Origin: Actinomycetes bacterium
Lineage (GTDB): Bacteria; Actinomycetota; Acidimicrobiia; Acidimicrobiales; Bog-793
Assembly (NCBI GenBank): GCA_021823365.1
Contig: JAKAOD010000116.1
Coordinates: forward strand, 1 to 8,360
Reading direction: 5' to 3'
DNA length: 8,360 nt
Below, piece after piece: positions 6,302-8,360 of this stretch. Numbering within the stretch: the first letter of the stretch is position 1; each line of letters opens with the position of its first letter. Position numbers and translations under genes: made by a program. The notes under the pieces are model-generated. The model saw nothing but the letters and a program-made list of their open reading frames with translations, was not told where the DNA came from and did no database searches.

Positions 6302-6889
6302 TCACGAGTCACCACCTCCTGTCGATGTCGATGTCGTCGATGTCGACGATATCGATGTCGATGTCGACGGGTGCCTGGATGACGGGGACCTCGACGACGG
6401 TGGCGTCGTCGCGCTGGCCGAGGAGGAGTCGCTCGAGCTGCTGTCACTGCTCGAAGACGACGGGCTGTCCGAGCTCGAGACGGGGAGCGGGCCCGAGATG
6501 GGGACGGTGACGACCGTCACCCTGGGCACCACGACCCGGGTCTGCGACGGCGGTGGCACGATGCTGGACGCGCTCGCCTGAGTCGTGGTGACCGGCGCAC
6601 CCGCCACCTCGTGGGCGGCGGCCGGATGGGTCCGCGCGTGCGTCGCCGCCGGCACGGTGGTCACCGAGGTGGGGGACGCCGCGGCCCGCGGCAGCTGGCG
6701 GCCGACCGGCGCAGAAGCCGGCAGCGAGCCCGACGAGCTCGGTCCCATCCCAATCGATGCGAGCCACGCGGCCAGCACCGCGAACGCGAGGAACTCCACG
6801 TAGAGCAGAGGGAGGCGGACGGTCCGGCGCGTGGGCGACGGAGCTTGGATCGCGGAGGCGACGGGATCGCGGCGAGAGTCAGGGGTCAC
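6302..6889 (-). CDS. Unknown single-pass membrane protein with Ser/Thr/Pro-rich extracytoplasmic tail
   Basis: I do not recognise a family for this 195-residue protein. It has a basic N-terminus (R6, R7, R21, R22, R25) followed by one hydrophobic helix (26-48, LPLLYVEFLAFAVLAAWLAS), which predicts N-in/C-out topology with no cleavage motif seen. The rest is outside the membrane and of low complexity. Residues 49-137 are Ala/Pro/Thr/Val-rich (for example SQTRVVVPRVTVVTV). Residues 138-195 are almost pure Ser/Thr/Asp/Pro. Such tails are often stalks, wall-spanning spacers or O-mannosylation targets in actinobacteria. The GTG at 6889 is chosen because GGAG (6902-6899) lies 9 nt upstream and the UDP-glucose dehydrogenase stop is only 16 nt before it. 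The kinase follows closely. A role as accessory sensor, kinase partner or polysaccharide-export helper is inferred from position only. Confidence 0.7.
   Translation of the reverse strand: MTPDSRRDPVASAIQAPSPTRRTVRLPLLYVEFLAFAVLAAWLASIGMGPSSSGSLPASAPVGRQLPRAAASPTSVTTVPAATHARTHPAAAHEVAGAPVTTTQASASSIVPPPSQTRVVVPRVTVVTVPISGPLPVSSSDSPSSSSSDSSSSDSSSASATTPPSSRSPSSRHPSTSTSISSTSTTSTSTGGGDS
6315..6320 (-). promoter_or_regulatory. AGGAGG ribosome site with ambiguous target before the kinase gene
   Basis: A perfect AGGAGG lies at the very end of the Ser/Thr-rich gene. It is 2 nt from an in-frame kinase GTG at 6312 (too close). It is 9 nt from an out-of-frame GTG at 6305 that opens a 24-codon frame ending in TGA at 6231-6233, overlapping the kinase GTG at 6234 as GTGA. 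It may therefore drive either an extended kinase or a small coupling peptide. Confidence 0.4.
6321..6368. repeat. GTCGAT hexanucleotide repeat in the Ser/Thr tail
   Basis: On the plus strand, GTCGAT or one-base variants (GTCGAC, ATCGAT) occur seven times between 6321 and 6368, with two 3-nt interruptions (6333-6335 and 6348-6350). On the coding minus strand this gives the alternating Ser-Thr tail STSTSISSTSTTSTST (about residues 175-190). All units and interruptions are multiples of three, so copy-number change would keep the reading frame. Confidence 0.8.
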
Positions 6890-6905
6890 CAGCTGCTGCT
6901 CCGAG

Positions 6906-8315
6906 TCACTTGTCGGCAGCGCCTGCTGCCGCCACGGTGCGCCCGGCCGTCGTCCACCGCAACGGCGTCCAGACCACAGGATAGAACGCGAGCGGCACCC
7001 CCCGTCCGACGCCGTAGACGCTGAGACCGGCGTCGGCCCAGCGGTCGAGGTCGAGCACACCCACCGCGTCGAACACGACCCGGCCGGCCATCTGCGTGGC
7101 CGTCGACGCCGGGTCCAGCGACCGGTACTCCTCGGACGCGACCGCCACCACCACGGCGTCGGCACCGGCGACGGTGTCGGCGACGCTCGGCGATCGGGTG
7201 CCGGGAGGGAGGTCGGGCGTCGCCAGCGGGTCGTAGGCGGCCACCTCCGCACCGGCCGCCACCAGGTCGTGCACGATCTGGACCCCCGGCGAGTCCCTGG
7301 TGTCGTCGGTCCCCTCCTTGAAGGCGAGTCCGAGGACCCCGACGCGCCGACCCGGCAGGCCGCCGAGCACCAGCTCGAGGCGGTGGGCGACGGACCGGCG
7401 GGCATGGGTGTTCTGGGCCTCCGCCGCCGCGGCGAGCGTGGTGCGGGTGCCGGCCACCTCGCCGAGGGCGATGAAGCCGGCGACGTCCTTTGGCAGGCAG
7501 GACCCGCCGTAGCCGGGACCGGGACGGAGGAACTCGGGGCCGACCCGATGGTCGGCGCCGACGCTCGCCAGCACCGGGCCCGCCTCGGTGCCGAGGGCGT
7601 CGCAGAGCTGGGCCACCTCGTTGGCGAACGAGATCTTGATGGCGAGGAAGGTGTTGGCGGCGTACTTCGCCAGCTCGGCGCCGCGTCGGTCGCAGAGGAC
7701 GACCCGCGGGCCAGCCGGGTAGAGGTCGGCCACCAGCCGTGCCACGTCGGGGTCCTCGGCGCCGACCACCACCCGGTCGGGGGACAAGAAGTCCTCGACG
7801 GCCCGCGACTCGCGGAGGAACTCGGGGCTCGAGGCGACCGTGATGTGGACGCCGGGGCCGGCCTCCTCGGCACAGATCAGCTCGAGCGCCTCGCACGAGC
7901 CCGGCGGCACCGTGCTCTTGACCACCACCACCAGGTCGCTCGAGGCCGTCCTCGCCAGGGAGCGGGCGGCGTCGGCGAGGAAGCTCAGGTCCGGCTCGCC
8001 CGACGGCTGCGGGGGCGTGCCCACGCAGAGGAACGCGACCGCCGCGCCCACGAGGGCCGACCCCACGTCCTCGGTGAACCGGAGGCGGCCGGCGGCCCGC
8101 CCGGCGGCGACCAGCTCGGCCAGGCCGGGCTCGTGGATGGGGATCCCGCCCGACTGCAAGACGGCCAGCCGGTCGGCGTCGCACTCGACGCAGGTGACGT
8201 CGTGCCCGAGGTGGGCGAAGCACGCTGCCGCGGTGAGGCCGACGTACCCGGCCCCGACCACGCACAGCCGACGACCGTCGCCGGCGAGCCGGGACGTCTC
8301 GACGACGCCCGGCAT
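6906..8315 (-). CDS. ugd: UDP-glucose 6-dehydrogenase
   Basis: This 469-residue cytoplasmic enzyme oxidises UDP-glucose to UDP-glucuronate with two NAD+, supplying surface polysaccharides. The N-terminal Rossmann site is VVGAGYVGL (19-27), followed by FLCVGTPPQ (95-103), KSTVPPGS (133-140) and SSPEFLRES (162-170). K217, N221 and K227 lie in the LAKYAANTFLAIKISFANE helix. The catalytic Cys is C273 in PGYGGSCLPKD, and the UDP-binding domain shows GLAFKEGTDDTRDSP (329-343), where the family usually has GLAFKPNTDD. All key residues are present. UDP-mannose or UDP-ManNAc dehydrogenase is less likely, given the GYGGSCLPKD context. About 30 residues follow the usual YGVGR end, an unconserved tail. 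The ATG at 8315 is chosen: it lies one base after the upstream stop (TGAGATG), with GGGTGGTG upstream. GTGs at 8324 and 8327 are alternatives. Confidence 0.95.
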   Translation of the reverse strand: MPGVVETSRLAGDGRRLCVVGAGYVGLTAAACFAHLGHDVTCVECDADRLAVLQSGGIPIHEPGLAELVAAGRAAGRLRFTEDVGSALVGAAVAFLCVGTPPQPSGEPDLSFLADAARSLARTASSDLVVVVKSTVPPGSCEALELICAEEAGPGVHITVASSPEFLRESRAVEDFLSPDRVVVGAEDPDVARLVADLYPAGPRVVLCDRRGAELAKYAANTFLAIKISFANEVAQLCDALGTEAGPVLASVGADHRVGPEFLRPGPGYGGSCLPKDVAGFIALGEVAGTRTTLAAAAEAQNTHARRSVAHRLELVLGGLPGRRVGVLGLAFKEGTDDTRDSPGVQIVHDLVAAGAEVAAYDPLATPDLPPGTRSPSVADTVAGADAVVVAVASEEYRSLDPASTATQMAGRVVFDAVGVLDLDRWADAGLSVYGVGRGVPLAFYPVVWTPLRWTTAGRTVAAAGAADK

Positions 8316-8316
8316 C

Positions 8317-8360
8317 TCAGGCACCACCCGGCATGGCGGCCACGACTCCGGCGAGGTCGG
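8317..8360 (-). CDS. 3' end of an unidentified upstream gene
   Basis: Thirteen codons followed by TGA (8319-8317) end with DLAGVVAAMPGGA. The stop is separated by one base from the ATG of the UDP-glucose dehydrogenase gene, as expected of a translationally coupled operon. The codons have G/C or T at most third positions and look coding. The fragment is too short to name; a glycosyltransferase or nucleotide-sugar enzyme would fit the neighbourhood but cannot be shown. Confidence 0.6.
   Translation of the reverse strand, partial: DLAGVVAAMPGGA

Noticed and set aside
6321..6368. CRISPR-like or iteron array at the GTCGAT repeats
   Set aside because: Units are 6 nt with no unique spacers and lie inside a coding frame giving Ser-Thr repeats, so a coding microsatellite explains them.
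6313..6447. Longer kinase start near 6447
   Set aside because: The added residues are a His/Arg-rich low-complexity run that is the shifted reading of the hexamer repeat in the preceding gene.
6302..7873. Extension of the Ser/Thr-rich gene far upstream into the UDP-glucose dehydrogenase gene
   Set aside because: The upstream part is an Arg/Ser/Pro-rich shadow of ugd. A GTG with a ribosome site at 6889, right after the ugd stop, gives a compact protein with a TM segment near its N-terminus.

Overview
The window is high-GC throughout, with strongly G/C-biased third codon positions and frequent GTG starts. Several genes have start regions that fit leaderless transcription. Together with the families present, this suggests an actinobacterial chromosome. 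I cannot name the genus from sequence alone. The layout is ordinary chromosomal housekeeping and accessory genes. I see no tRNA, rRNA, CRISPR array, transposase or phage gene.

Left part (1-2031, plus strand): the 3' part of a short-chain dehydrogenase/reductase gene, then about 180 bases of G-rich spacer with a 34-bp tandem duplication. Next comes a two-gene zinc homeostasis unit: an ArsR/SmtB repressor with a complete CzrA-type alpha5 metal site, overlapping by 4 nt a cation diffusion facilitator (CDF) exporter. An inverted repeat covers the probable -10 element, the predicted transcription start and the repressor's start codon. This is a compact autoregulatory zinc-efflux switch.

Middle part (2032-3854): a Prx5-type peroxiredoxin on the minus strand, convergent with the CDF gene and separated from it by a hairpin. 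Divergent from it lies a weakly supported plus-strand reading frame with a CxxC motif that may be a degenerate thioredoxin-fold protein. A histidine phosphatase follows on the plus strand. It converges on the next cluster across a strong GC hairpin and a short direct repeat.

Right part (3855-8360, all minus strand; transcription runs from high to low coordinates): the end of an unidentified gene, UDP-glucose 6-dehydrogenase, an unknown single-pass membrane protein with a long Ser/Thr/Pro-rich tail, a sensor histidine kinase, and an OmpR-family response regulator. Spacings are 1, 16, 67 (or an overlap) and 49 nt, so this is probably one operon. It links UDP-glucuronate supply, and hence surface polysaccharide, to an envelope-sensing two-component system. 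The intervening Ser/Thr-rich membrane protein is the most novel element in the window.
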